Below, one piece after another: positions 14,601 to 28,800 of a stretch of 64,000 nt of DNA. The stretch comes from Monarcha castaneiventris obscurior (Eukaryota > Chordata > Aves > Passeriformes > Monarchidae). The position numbers and the translations under genes are program-made. The stretch is taken from the NCBI GenBank assembly GCA_026261815.1, contig JAMPIT010000856.1:14972001-15036000 (forward strand). The letters are read 5' to 3'. Position 1 is the stretch's first letter, and each line of letters begins with the position of its first letter. The notes beneath the pieces were generated by a model that had not been told where the DNA came from, did not search any database, and saw only the letters and a program-made list of their open reading frames with translations.

Positions 14601-16423
14601 TAATAAAGAAATTTAGAAATTAAGCTGAACCATCTATAAAGAAATTGTAAAACTCAGCATTAATGATCCATTTCAATCTTAAACAATAGTTTTGTGCATC
14701 ACTGATTAATCAGCCAAATATATGTAATATTGTTACTTTTGACAGAAAAAATAAGTAACATGCAATGCTGTCTTTATCCAGAGGGCCTTACTCTCATTTC
14801 CCACCGAATTCAGCTATTTGCCCATATTTAGCTCATCAAGCAAATGAATTAATCATTTTTCCACTACTGTGCCTGCAAAAAAGAATAATAAACACTGAGT
14901 CTTGAAAGACTTTTAGTAAGTCAACATATTTTGTTAGTCCCATCCTGCATTTACTCTCTGCATTAACATAAATTAATGGAAGATGCAACAAGCAGCTTTA
15001 ACTGACATTTTCAGTAATTTGGACAGGGCCAGTCCAACCAGTACTGAAGTCTAAAGAGCACAAACTCAAACTCTAGATGTGCAGAGGGATACCCAAGCAT
15101 TCCACCCAGCACAGAGCAGCAGGCAGGCCTGACCCAAAGCACGGAGTGCTGCTGCCCACAGGAGAACCCCTCTCTCCTCCAGAGCTCTGCTCACCTCCCC
15201 AGGGCTGTGGGCAAGGGCTGGGAGGCCTGCAGAGGTGTCAGGTACAGCCCCTGCACAGGGTCCCTGCAAACCCTCTGGGCAGTGCCCACAGACAGACCTA
15301 CCTGTCTGTCTGTCTGTGCTGCTTCATGCTCCTGGCCCCGGGCACTGCAGAGACCACACTCACTTTTCTGCTTGGGCCTGTCTAGCTGATTATTGGTTTC
15401 TATAAACAACTGAAAATACTGATTTCTTCGCATTCGGTTCTGCTTCAGAAAATTGTGTCATGCTTTAGTTTTCCCTGTTTTCTCAAAGAGCACAACTTCT
15501 CTGCCAAGTGAGAAACTTCAAGCTACTGTTTTTGTTAGGAATTAACACTTCAACAGCAGAATAAACCTCAAAACATGGGACTCATAGTCAGTCACAAGTG
15601 TGATGCAGAAGGCAAACAAAAGACAATCTTGAGAAGAGACATGGGGCAAATCCTAGATTTAGAAGCAAACATTAAATTAGCAAGAATTAACACTTTTCTT
15701 TTTTTCTTTTTATTAACAGCAGTTCCAGTGTTTAACTTCAATCATCAGTCAGTCTCACAGTTCAGAGATCAGAGTATCTGGAACTCCTTAGAGGCACATG
15801 GATATGTGCATTTCCTCCTCATACATTTCCCAAAGTAGCAATAACTTTCTTAACATTCACTAGCTTAAAATAAAAATGTACTGAAAACGTACAATTTATT
15901 GTAAGTCTTAGAACACCTTGTCTTTTCCCCATATATTTCATCACAGCAATATCAAAGTCATTAAGTAGAGAGCATGATCATTTATTAGAGCTTCATCTCA
16001 AGCTCTATACACCATGCTTTTTCAACATTCTACATTCTTATTACAGTCCTGACAAAATTTCCCTCTGAGACATTAGAATCATCACCAAATGAAGTTACAA
16101 GTATTTAGGCCCAAACTCTTGCAAAGTGCAACAAAAACAGTGTAAAACCTTCAGCATCCAAATTTCTAAGAATGGTAGGGTTTGTAAGCTTAAACATTTA
16201 ACTGTAAGGGGATTTTTATTTCAAGTACTGTAGAAGAGAAACATTGCCACTTACTGGCAGTACCAATGTCTTTGCAATATTTGTAGGCATTTATGTGCAT
16301 CTTCAAATGCTCTGTTAACCTTTATAGTATTTGTCAATAAAAAGCCCCATTAACATTTAAACAGTGTATGTCCAACTACCTACTTCAAGCAGGAATCAGA
16401 AGATAGTCTGTAAGAAACAGTTA
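11666..16423. other. Intergenic DNA downstream of NOMO
   Basis: No gene is recognised. The stretch is AT-rich up to about 15,000. A GC-richer patch at about 15,060-15,390 has open frames on both strands but no recognisable protein. A TGTC run at about 15,302-15,317 follows a short inverted CAGACAGA run, so a hairpin is possible. Poly-A tracts occur near 13,550 and 16,520. Confidence 0.55.
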
Positions 16424-16429
16424 TTTATT
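16424..16429 (-). promoter_or_regulatory. Candidate NOMO polyadenylation signal
   Basis: The plus strand reads TTTATT, which is AATAAA on the transcribed minus strand, about 950 bp beyond the NOMO stop codon. An ATTAAA variant lies closer, at 17176-17181, and further AATAAA matches occur at lower coordinates. Which one is used cannot be decided from sequence alone. Confidence 0.35.
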
Positions 16430-17375
16430 ACAGACTACATTATTGGGACTGTACACATTGGAGATTTCAAAAAGCTCACATTCCTTACAGTTAAAAAAAC
16501 CAAAAGGTAAAATATGGTAGAAAAAAAAAAAAAAACCAGTCATTAATTGGGAAAAAGGCTGAGCATGGCCTGAGCAGGAGATCTGACCATCATGGGTGAA
16601 TGGGTATCACCAAAAACACAGAACAGCTTTGGAAAGAGCAGTGCAGCCAACTGGGGCCACCTCAGGAATTCTGGAGGTCTAAGGAGATCACACTGGATAG
16701 GAGACAAAACTTGAAACACTGCCTCTGCAGTAGGAACATCAGAACTTACCTGATACTAACAACTAACCTTACATGGCATTGAGAATTTGTCTTCATCAGG
16801 CAAAAACTTAATCAAAGATATCATTATCACTGGACAAGAACTGAAATCAGCCAGACTCTTCAATCAAACTGCTGAACTGAAGTAACAATGACATAATTCA
16901 CCAGTCCAGCTATGTCCCCTAAAATTTTGTTTCAAGCAATACTTGATTGATTTAGTAGAATCCCTGTGTGCTGCTTCTGTACAGTGGGTATTTCAGAAAG
17001 TAAGGAAAAATCATCACAGAATCTAGAGACTGGAATGGAAATCAAGTAATCTACTACCACTGCTTTTATAAATCATTAATAAGGACAGCATGACCTGCTC
17101 CAATGAAAAGAAAAAAAAATCATTAATTGTCTTCAAGTATGAGAGATGCACTCACAGTGACAGCAGAGGCATTCATTTAATCACTTTACAACAAGGAAAT
17201 CTATAGACTCCATAGAAAATTTACAGCCAAAATGGAGCTAAGGTGACAAATGGTGCTCATGTAGCAAAAATGAAAATGTCAAGTCTGCAAATTCAACAAA
17301 AATGTGTTTTAGTGGCTTTGGCTCCTCAGGCTCCAGTCTGACAGTGCACCACTTCATACAATCCTTCCTTTCATC
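16430..17375 (-). other. Probable NOMO 3' UTR
   Basis: This is non-coding sequence directly after the NOMO stop codon in the direction of transcription. It contains no recognisable exon. It is assigned as 3' UTR only because of its position, and its far end depends on which polyadenylation signal is used. Confidence 0.45.
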
Positions 17376-20300
17376 TCACGTCCGTCTCATCTTCTGTTTT
17401 TTTGTTTGTCTCTTTGCATCCTCTGAGCCCCCAGTGTCAGAGCCTGTCTGCCCAAGGGCACGGACGCCTTGCAGTCGAGTTGTCAGCTGGAGCAGTAAGG
17501 GAATAAGCTGGGGAAAAATAAAAGGGGAGCAAGTTGTGCTTACAATGGTGTGTAAGGCCTGAATGGTATCGTTCTTTAGACACGTAGCCCCTAACAAACA
17601 GAATCTATTGCATAGATGGCACATCTACAAAGACATCAGAATATGGCAGCAAATCTCGGGGAGGAATCAAACCAAACTTCTGGGAATTTCTGATAATCAA
17701 AACCTAAAGTGATTGTTTGAGAGGAAATCAAAGTGCACAGACAAATTTAATTTCTCTTCTTGGTAAAACAGAAATCCAGTCATATCAGGAAAGGCTACAA
17801 GAGCACAGCTGGTTAACAAAGACAGAGGGACTTATATTGCAGGTATTTGTATTCCTCTTGAGAGCTTTTGAACTAGGGAGAGTATAAAGCTAGAAACCAG
17901 ACTTGAAGACTTGCAAGACTTTTTCCAGTCTGATTATCCCTGAAGCCAATAAAATAATTATTTTCATTCCTATTATCACTGAGTCTGGTTGTCTGAATTT
18001 TAATAATGCTGTATTGTTTTTTTCTCAGACCGATCAAATGAGAAGCCAAAATTCCACCATGGCACAGGAACTCACCTTCACACTAAGCTTTTTTTTAAGG
18101 AAGGTAATTGTCCAAAACCATGGCCACATTGTGGCTTTTCTTACAGTATGTCACATTAGGGGACTGTGACTGCATCTCCCTCTGGGTAACAACCCAGAAA
18201 GCCTCACTTAGCAAAGTACAACACATTGATTGATAGGACAATAATATTTGGGTAAGAGCAAAAGCACCCTGACCCACCTTATCGTGGTTGTAACCAGCCA
18301 AGAGCAGGAGCAGCGTCAGCGGCAACGCGATGTAAGAGCCTTGGGCAATATCTTGTTCAGGCAGCTTTCTCTGCAAACAGTGCAGATCAGGGATTTTATT
18401 TCTTTTAAACAGTTGACTACAAAATCCCTCAGCTCTAAGGCACTGTAAGGATCATGAGGCACATCCAGCCCTTCTCATCTGACTTCCTTCCAAGTGCTGT
18501 TCTAGGATTTACTTTACCTTCCACTTCAAAGCCCTCCTCTGGATCAGTCACTCATGTATTACCCCTTCCTGAGATGTGCTGCTTTGTAAAGCCAATTCAC
18601 TGATGGTCAGCCTGGTGTGCTTTGATTTACCTGTCCCATGCTGCCCACACCTCTATGACCCCACTACAGCAGCCATACCAGCACAGAACCTTTCAGGCAC
18701 ATCTGCACCCTTCATTTCCAGCTGCTGTTTCATGTTTCCCTCCTGTTCCACTGGCAACTGAACACACAGAAAATCCAAATCAAGTGTCACTTTAATGCCA
18801 CTCATAAACCTCTTTATATTTACACAGATAGAAAGCTTGGCCAAGAGCACAAAATACATGCAGGTTATAACACCAAATACTGCTCCCAAGGTGAACATTG
18901 GAACATGGAAGTATTTAGTACTTACAGTGGGACTGAAGACCAGTGTAATGTGTTTATGATATCCAATGGCAGTGAAAGAAACTTGAGGCAGCGTGTAGTC
19001 ATACTGTGACTTAGACAACGTAGAATCCAGGAGCACCACGTAATTCTGTGGGTAAAAAACACACTCAGGATACAGCACCAGGAGCAGTCTCAGACAAAAT
19101 CACAGTTAAAGGCAAAGGTCAGTTGAACATGCTTCAGATCTTCCAAGACACTGGTTAGTCCAGCATGAATACAGCTCTGCAGGCACACCACAAATTACAC
19201 TTCAGTGTCCTTAGAGGAAAAAAAATAAAGTGATCTAAGCTAATTTTCCAGCAATATTCTTACCTCTCCATCTCGCAGTAGTGGTGGGAAATGAAAAAAC
19301 AGGGATAGGCCTAAGTTGACTGTATGAATTGGGTTGTCAAGATTTTCACTTTTGTAGAGCTTCACCTGTAAATGAAGGAAGAAAGCACAAATCAGGTATT
19401 TCCAAGCCTGCACCACATTGCAGACATCCCACATCTTCAGGGATAAAAAGCACTTCAAAATTCATCATGTGTTTATATAAACAGAAAGTTGTCAAGTAAG
19501 AACAACTGGAAATGTTCTAATCTGGGATGTGAAAAGTCACAGAAACAGTCTTTTTATAGAACTTGAAATAACTTAGGAATGCTGTTGTCTGACATTTTCA
19601 CATACCTAGTGTATGAAAAGCAGTCTGTGCTGTGGATCACAAAACTGCTCTCACTTGTGTCTGTGTCCAATCCTGGCACATCCTAGCACATCCTAGCACA
19701 CTGGAGGCCAGGGTGATGACATGCACCCATCAACAGCTCACGTGCAGTACATGCAACACAAGACCCCATCTAATATGAAGAAAGCACAGGCTTGGGTAAC
19801 TTCCATATAATCAAATTTTGACATCAATTCCTATTTGCTCAGGCTGAACTGCAAGGGCATAAATTTCCCCAGAAAGATGGGACACATGCTCAGGGGCTCT
19901 TCACTAAGGTGACACATTTTGCCTTCACACCTGCTCTGAGTGTTGGATCCTTTGGATGTCTCCCAAAAAACGCAACAGCATAGCAATGAGATCTTGGCAG
20001 GTGAGATGCATAACAAACCAGTGCGAAAAGAAATCCAAACACTGCGTTTATATTTGTAGGTAACATTTCAAGGAGCTTTTAAACCTGAGAAATGATACTG
20101 TAACTCCTACTCCACTAACACCTCTTGCAGACACTTCAGCATTTGCACCCTAAGCCAAAAGGGTCAGAGGTTTTTAGCAAGTTTTTTCAGATCATAGTGC
20201 AGTGTTTTGAATTTTGAAAATTTCAGCTTTCCTATTTGTCTCATACCATCTATTATTATGTACTTTTAAATTCACATGTCCTGTGGTATCACTGCATTCA

Positions 20301-23300
20301 CATGGTATCTTCACGTTTTGACATACAGGTCAAAAGTTTCAGGTGTTTCAGGAATTAATGCAGTCTCTAATACAAAGGACTCATTTCACCCTTGCTGCCT
20401 TGATCCCTCTACAGACAGAGCATCCCTAATCAGGGAAGCAGATCCCAAAATGCACAGGCCAACCAGAGGTGTTTCTTAAACTTATTCCCATGAAAAATGG
20501 AAACATTAAAGCAAAGCAGTCAGGAACACTGTAATCTTCAATTTATCTGGAATTCAAATTCACCTTCACTAAACTATTAGTTCTAATTTGAATTAAATGT
20601 GTGCTCCGGCTACTGAACCACTTCCAGTTACCCTGCAAAAAAAATCATTGTGAAAGCAGTAACAAATACACTTCACAAAGATGAAAGGCTTGAACTTACA
20701 CATAATGTGGAGAGATATTCAGAAGCTGTAATTACATTTCCACTTAAATCAAACTGATTAATTTGCCGGAACGCTATAATATTAACGTCATCAATGTCAC
20801 TGTTCCCAACCTGCAATGGAAAACAGACTCAGGTTTTTACCAAGAGAGGAACAGTTAACAAAGGACAGTAACACAACCGTTAACACAACACAAACGTTGC
20901 TGATCATTTTAAATAAAAAGTTAATTTTGTTCTGTACTAACCACATGGAAACTTGAAAGCTCTCCCATTGCAAGTTCCTGTTCTCCAGAGTCCTGAAGTT
21001 ACTACTGCTTTGTTCCATATCATAAAGAAATGTTGAAAGGTATTCCATACATTTATTCTCTTGTTTCTGGATGCATAGTTTTCATGACTGTGAGAGAATC
21101 CTTTCCTTGTTTACTGTTTGGGCTTTATCTAACTTCGGTTTTGAGCTATGGTGCTGACACACAATATGGGACCTGTTTTTAGGGAGCTGACTTGCTGAAA
21201 GGCACTTGTCTAAACAGAATGCATTCACTGCATTGCTGCTGATAGAACAGACAGAATGCCTAGACAGATTCGTTTCATATTTAAGTGATGCTACAAAAAA
21301 AGAGAAGAAATTACCTCAATTGCCCGATGCTGTGGTAAAGCTCTTTCAATGTGATCATTGCCTTCAGCTTTGAGTTGGACATGATACACACAGCCAGGCT
21401 GAAAGCAACATTCAGATGATAAATCCCAACACTGAATAATACATACTTTAATTTTAGAGAGCAGCAAGAGAATTTTCTAACATTCCATTCAAGATACGCC
21501 ACCCAAACAGATTTAACTCTATGCAGTTAAAGTTTTCCTTATCTCGAACACAAAATTCAACTCAGTAACACTATTAGGAGTGTTTACTCTCAGAAAATAA
21601 GAAAAGGCTATACAGAACTTTCATTAGTTTGTTACATCACAGTATTAAAAGAAATCATATGCTGTGATGAAGGAAAACACAGGATTAAAACCTGATCAAA
21701 CATTGCCTTCTACTTCAGCAAATTGTAGACTCCTTACATAATGGTGCCATAAATTCAGCTTTCCCATTCCCTGAAGAACAGCTTACTTCACACGCATGCT
21801 GTGCAATCAACATCATACACACACCCAGGATCCTGCTAAAAACAGGCTGTTGATATCTTCACAAGAGAAACTAAACACTTCCCCAAATTCTTTTGCCTAA
21901 GAAAATTCCCTGCTGGTCACCCAAGCACTGACCAGGGGCTTGTGTAACATCACAGCAACTGCTCAGTGTTTGTGGAGGCCATCACAGAATGCTGCCAGCA
22001 AGTTCACAGGCATACACAAGTTCTCCCCCTTTTTTAGACTGAATGTTCACTACATGACCATGTTTCTTCACACAGAGAGACTCAAGGGAGTCTGAGTTAG
22101 CAAACATGATGGGTAAACAGAAACCAGTGGCTACTGAACAGAACCCATTTCACTGCTCCATGATCAGCTGACAGAAAAGTAAACGACAGAAAGCCTCCCA
22201 CTCCTTACCCGAAGGCCACGGAGCCTGAATTTGCCCTCTTCATCAGTTATTGTGTCCTCTCCATAGATGCTGCAATCCTTCTGTCCCACAGCTTCCACTG
22301 AGACTCCCTGCTCAGGCTCTCCATTTAAAGAGGAAACTGTGCCGTAACAGCTACAGGTATAAAGAGAACCAGGTGCTACAGAGGTGTAGATGCTGTTTTA
22401 ATGTGTATTTTGAAGACATTTTATTGTTATAACTGATGAAAAAAGTACTTACTGGATTTACCATAGCATGGAGAAGAAAAGGGGTGTTTATAATGTGTGT
22501 GTAAAACAGTTTACATCATCAGAATTCACAGCAGTTCAGAGCACACCTTTAAGAATCGAAGTTCCCTAAACTCCATCAACAGCAGCTCTTTCTTACCCCT
22601 CAAGGTAAGGAAAGCAAGGATCTTCAAGATATCTGACTTGAATTGGTCTACCATACCTAGAATAGTCCTCTCCTCTCACGGGAGGCAGCACAAACCACTT
22701 CCAGTGCCACTGAGACAGTGCTTTCATTGCCATGCTTCTTCCTATAGCTCTGCCATCTGGGCTTAGCTATATACCCACATCCATGAAAAAAGGCCAAAAA
22801 AAGTACTTACACACAGCATAATTAAGTTAAATTGAGACTTGGAAAGTCTCCTCCAAACCTGCAAGAACAGAGGTGTGCTGGGAGGAAGCACATATTTGGC
22901 ACAACACATCCTGATACAGCCCACAGCATTTGCCATGGCATTCCAGCTCCACTGACCTGTAAGCTGTTCTGTAACCAGTTATCTGGATTTTGAGATTTTG
23001 TCCTTCCTGCACTTCAATCATTTGTGATGATGGTTCAAAGCGAAATTCTTTCATCATGGGTTTAAAATAATATTGCCCTGGGCTCTGCAAAGAGGCACAA
23101 AATAAGCTGTTTACTCACAGTGATGCAAAATCTCACCAACTCCAAACAAATATGTTTTGCAAGGGCTCTCTGAAGAGCTGAAGTCCTCTGTTCCAACCAC
23201 TGGTTAAACCGGTCGGAAAATGTGAGCAGTGAAAACCAGGGAGCACATTAGACAATATACTGATGGAATTCCAGCTGGTGACAAAGTGTTAAGAGAGAAA

Positions 23301-25892
23301 GGAAACTGCAGCCCTAAAACCTTACCACAAGCCCTCAAGGACAGGAAAGTGACCACAAAAGAAGGATGACTGCAAGGAAACTACTCAAGCATGTCAACAC
23401 ACATACAGATCAATAATGTAATTAGATTTCCCTCCCCTAAAGACTCTCCAATGATCATCAACAAATTGGCTTCTTTCACGTTTACAGACTGCAGATTAGT
23501 AACTGAGATCAATCAACATCATCTATGACCTGTTGGGGAGAAATCTCTTGCCATGTTAGATTTCACATCTTTCACTTGCTAAGATTTTAAGTGCTGTTTA
23601 TTCTCAGGGCTCTACCTCTCTCATCATGGGTTAGGTTTCAAAGGACACCTGCCACTCAAGAGAGCCCTATTTGGGAGGGCAAAGTAACACAGCCCCACAC
23701 AGAGCCACGTTCAGATGAATCACTCCAACTTACCAGATTGGAAAAAGTCAACATGCCATCATCCTGTGTGAGGAGGTTGGACCGAAACACCCCTCCACTG
23801 AGAGACAGGAGAACTCCAGCAAGAGCCTGGTCATCCTCTGATTTGATCTGTTTTTGAAAGACCAGCAATTTTAAGTGTAAGTGACGATTTCTTTATGGAG
23901 AAGGGTTCAGTTGAGAAGCCCCTTGCAGAGCGTACAGGTGGGCTGGCTCTGAGCACTCAGCTGTGAGCAGAACTAACCACATCTGTACTGCCCCTCCTGC
24001 CAGACCACAGAGCTGCAGAACCCTCTGCTCCCAACCCCTGGGCAGTCACAGCCCAGGGCACACCACGTGCCACCACAGCCACCATTCTCTGCCACTTCAC
24101 AGAACATGCTGGGGGGCCAGAACAAAGCATCCCGAAGTCTGGAACCAGGCACTAGTTGGACTAGACTACACCTACACCTTGAGGGATAAAACTCATCAAA
24201 AGGGGGTGGTCCAACTCCACAAAAGCAAATAAAGCCAGTCTTTTGGACTGCAGGCTCTAAGTTTTACTCTATAAACCTTGCAAAGTTATCTTCTGCATGG
24301 CAAGTCGTGGTCTACAACTGTGCTCATCCACTGAGATTAGTCTCCTCACAACAAAGATTATTATCCAAATAATAAAAAATTATCCCAAAATCCCATACTC
24401 ATTTGTCTTTGGAAGACATGGATTAAGTTTTTGCCTGTCCAGCTCTAACTGCACACACTATTCATTTAGAACCCAAAGTGATCAGAACATTACCTCAAAT
24501 GTCACCCCAGCAAGAGCAAAAGCTTTGAAGTCTCCAACTGTTCCTTCTACTGCAGTCAAAACAAAACCTTCCTTCTGAGCAGTGATTGTGTATTCCAAGT
24601 CACTGTGGAGTGGCCCAACGCTTCAAATAAAAGGAAAACATAACTTGTTTCAGAAAAAAAACTTGGATATCACATGGTCAAGTAACCACTGCGTTTTAAC
24701 TAAAGAATCCAAAACAAATCTGTTCGTTACCTGTAAGTGCCTTTGTCGTCAGTGAAAACTGTGATGAGTGGGGAAGGTGCTCCCTTCTCACTAATGACAA
24801 TCTCAACACCTTCCAATTCAGGATGAATTCGCCCTTCCAGAAATAAGCCTGCTTTTCCATGAATCTCTATCAGCTTCCCAGGACAACTCTCTTGGTTGTT
24901 GTGAAGGGGATTTAAGACAAAGAAAAAAGTCAAAAATACACTTGACACTGTGATTTACAACAGGAGTTTAACTACTTCCAAAGTGATCAGCTGGTGGCCT
25001 TTTACCTTAGAACAAGAGATCAATCCACACAATTGCATGGCCTCTCAACACATCTTAAAACATCTGAACAGTACCAAAATGAATACATTTCAAAGCTATA
25101 AGCACGTCCCCAAAAAACCTTTATGGATTTCTGAAGTGGTTGGAGGTCTCAGTGAGGTACAAATACTGCAGCCACATGGAGATGATGGCAATGATGCTTC
25201 CTTCTAGCCAGATTACACTGAGCTTTGACCACATTTTTTGAGTTCAAATTCAGGTCAGCACATGTCATGTTTAATGACATTAAGCATTGCTTAATGACAT
25301 TTCCTTCCCTCAAATGCATTTAGAATGTGCAAATGAGGAGTCACATGGAAAGAGTCACTTAACATTTCCCAGTGATTTCAAACAAAGTATGTTCACTTAA
25401 GAACCTGAGGACAATCAGGACACCGAACCTACCAAGTAGCATCAATAACTGATGATAACCCTAACAGTTTGGTAACAAATTCAAATAGAAACCTTGTTTT
25501 TGCACAACTCTTTTTCTAGGTGACAGTACTATGAACAATTCTGAGAATCTGGTGTAATACCCAGAAACCTGGCCTTCCTCTTGTGCCAGGTGGTTTTTGA
25601 GCACTCGGAAGAATATTCTGATGATAAAAACTATACCTGCATCCTCTATCAAATAGCTTCCAAATTCCAGAATGGAACTGGCCCAAAGAAATAGCTGCAA
25701 CACAAACTCTCCTTTCATTGCCTTTTTGAGTTATTCATATGTTTATCTACACAGAACATTTCTACCTTAAAAATCTACTCCTTTCAAACCATAAATTATT
25801 TATATTTACCTCCACTAACAACTGCTTCCACATAAGGTGGGTAGAAAAGCAGCTCTTTTGATGATGGTGTTACAGTAATTTTCTCTCCAGAC
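17376..25892 (-). CDS. NOMO1: NOMO exons 20-31: last luminal domains, TM helix and tail
   Basis: Residues about 743-1207. Landmarks are SCPGKLIEIHGKAGLFLEG (exon 21), SPGQYYFKPMMKEFRFEPSS (exon 24), LSGNVITASEYLSTL (exon 27) and NYVVLLDSTLSKSQYDYTLP (exon 29). Exon 30 encodes the single membrane helix, about residues 1145-1160 (SYIALPLTLLLLLAGY). Exon 31 encodes the short cytosolic tail, which ends in the basic KKQKMRRT before TGA at 17378-17376. Exon 27 ends TTA TGT before gtaagt, giving Cys where mammals have Trp. The junction to exon 28 (VKLYKSENLDNPI) is phase 0, so an extra in-frame exon could be accommodated there. Confidence 0.94.
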
Positions 25893-28800
25893 CTGTAAAA
25901 CACAAATAAGATATAATTAGAAGGAAATTGAATTAGCAGCTCTCATGTACAACAGAGTACAGCATATTGACCCAAGAATGCATCTAAATACTCCAAGAAA
26001 AAAGTATCAACAACCTAAGCAAAATTCTTACTATGTAGTACTAGGTTTCCATGCAGCTCAGAGTCACCAAAGGCATGGGCACCCAGACAGCAGCTCTGAC
26101 CTGCCTGGAGCTGTGTCACCATTCTGCTTGGCAGAAACACCACACAACAGCACACAGTACACACCTTGTCCACTGGAGCTTGCTATTACCTTGCCCAGTA
26201 GGAAAATTCATATAAGAATGGCCCTTGGAGCTCCTCCACCATTTCTTGCACTGGTGGCTTTGTTCCTTCCTCCTCCTGACCCTTCTTTTCCCTCTCCTGC
26301 CGACGGCTCTCAATTTCTGCCAGCTGCTGCTCCCGACGGAGCTCCTGGACAGATTTCAGGGGCCCCAAAACTAAGGCAGGTTCACTGTCAATGGATGACC
26401 TGAAAATATGGAGAAAAAACAAAATCATCTCCTTCCAGATGGAGAGATAACAGCTTGCTGTATCTGTTAATTACTGCCTTTACACCACCACAGACAAATC
26501 CCAACATGTTTTTTAAACCCATTCCTTTTCCACTGCCCTGTTTATTCTGGCAAGAGCACAGGAGTGATAAGCTTTTAGGCCAAAGGATCAGTTTGCAAGA
26601 GTACCTTTAACAAAGCCCTAAACTAAAAAAGAAAGGCTGGAATGTCAAACCTGAGAACAAGCTTAATACAGAAAGGATGAGTTACACAAAATAAAGACTG
26701 CTAGGCTTGCTTTTTTTTCTGAACTATGAACTTTTGCCTCAGAACCTACCTCTCAGGAGCAGAGAATACAAGGAGAAAATAATTTCTATCACACATAAAT
26801 ACTTCCAAGAGCCAGCAATTCCCAGGAAAAGCTGTGGGTTCTCACCTCTCTGCCCTATACATGTGAACTACCCAGCTATCTTGTCACTGTCCACTGAACA
26901 GATTGCTAGCTAAGTTCAACCAAGTTCTTAGAATCAGCTCAGAACAACGCATTTTGTTTCACTCTCCCTGATCTTGCATCCCCTCTTTTGTAGCATTTTC
27001 TTCTAGACTCCAATCATCCTTTGTATCTTACCATCTGTCTCTTCTCCAACAGTCTGAACTCTCAGTGAGGAGAGAACCAAAATGATCATGATTACTTTTC
27101 CTACAACCCACTTTAGATTACCAGGGTAGTTCTGTCTCCTGCTTCAGTCTTCACATATATTCTAGTTTGTCTCTTTTAAGACAAAAATATAGTTGCTACT
27201 ACTCTATCACACTAAGTTTCATCAAGGCTTTATATTCCTTCTCTGCAGTCCAGACAATACAGAAATACATAAATTTTTTTGTCTGAAAGCCTAATAAAAA
27301 TCCGTACAGGCACACACAGTCTCAAGATATTCATAATAAATTACTACAGTCTTATTTTTAAAACATACCAAGCCATTATCAAAAACTGTTGAGAATCAGC
27401 TTTGCTTCTGGTTGAGGTTGTTTGGGGTTTTTTGTTAACTGAAAGTTAATGGGTCACAGCCATGGATCTGACACACAGACTTGTAAAAACAACTGGCTTG
27501 CTTTTAAACCCAGAGCTGTTCCCTTTATGTTGATGGCACTTCACAAATTGGACTTTAGCTGAAAAGCTTGAGGCAGGATTGATCAGAGACATCTGTGGCA
27601 ACTGAGCTGCCTTCAAAGCACTTGCCAAGTCTCCAAAAACCCAACAGGCTGAGAAGGTTGGTACAATATTCGCCTCCTCACTAAGTTGTTTTTAAAATCC
27701 TAATGGCTCTCTGCTGTCTCAGTGTCTCCTTTCCAGCTGCTGGAGTTCCCCAGCAGTTGCAGTGATAGGGTCATTAATCTTTGAGAACTCGAGGCAATGC
27801 TCTGCAGGTAATGTTCTCTGAAAAGATGTTTTCTGCACTCAAAAAAGTTTGAGAACCCATAGTCTAGAACAAGTAGACACCGGCAGAGTATCAATAAAAC
27901 ACTCGTCATTATCAGACACTTCCAGGCAGATTTGGCACCTCATACAATTAAAGCTGTTCACAAACCAGTGCTCCCTAGTGAGCTGTCAGCAAAACACAAA
28001 TTGGTGCATTAGTGTGTAATCACTCTGCAAGCTTTTCCTTTTATAACCCTCTTCACACCAGTAACAATGCTCTAAGGCAGCAGATTCTCTTTCTGAGGAA
28101 AGAGAAAAGAAAAAAATAGATGCCAGTGCCTAAAGAGCTCAGACCTAAGCTAAAACAACACCTTCTGAATTCTGAAACATCAGCTCATTAAAGTATATAA
28201 AAACTCAGAAAATAATTTCTTTTTACCATGACACAAAAGAAGGGAGGGGCAATGCTGAAATGATGAGACAGTGCTCAAAATGAAGGCTGGATTTATCTCT
28301 CTCCAAAGAAGTCAAAGCATATCTTAGCATAAAAACCTCTTTGCAGCCCAGGCTGGGATGCCATCCCCTTAGAAAGCAGCCACTGCAGCACTAAAACTGG
28401 AGTAAAGCTTTATGAGAGAAATGTCTTTTTCTTCCACTTTTTATAGCCCCACGATTTCTTTGTCCTTACTTAATGGTAACAGTCACATCCATCAGTTTAT
28501 CAGTTACGATCGTGCCAAGGACGTGGTGTCGAACTGCAGTGAGAGTCAGGATGCTGGGAGAGGACCTGCAAACCAAAGGAACAGAGACATGAATTCAAGG
28601 TGCCCTTCCTAAAAAAAGCAAATCTTATTTAGCAGAGTCTGCACTCCCACCCCTGAGGCTGAAATGCTTTGTAAAAGACAATACAGGAATTACACAGCAA
28701 AGCTGTAGTGCTGGGATAGTCAGCTATTGGAAAGGGAGCGTTTCCCAATTCGAGCCCCAAAGCAATTCCTTCCTTTGTGCTTTCTGCTTCCTCTCAAGCT

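Noticed and set aside
15060..15390. GC-richer patch with open frames on both strands
   Set aside because: It is open in several frames at once, includes a TGTC repeat, and shows no splice-site pair or protein similarity.
17014..17060. Sequence beginning 'cacagaatctagagactgga', slightly like a CR1 end
   Set aside because: The match is limited to a few short words. It is too weak to call without a repeat library.
1..17375. XYLT1 or another syntenic gene in the left part
   Set aside because: None of the recognisable xylosyltransferase exons appears in any frame.
24150..24180. 'agttggactagac', resembling the CR1 tail
   Set aside because: Only about ten bases match and the flanks do not follow the consensus.
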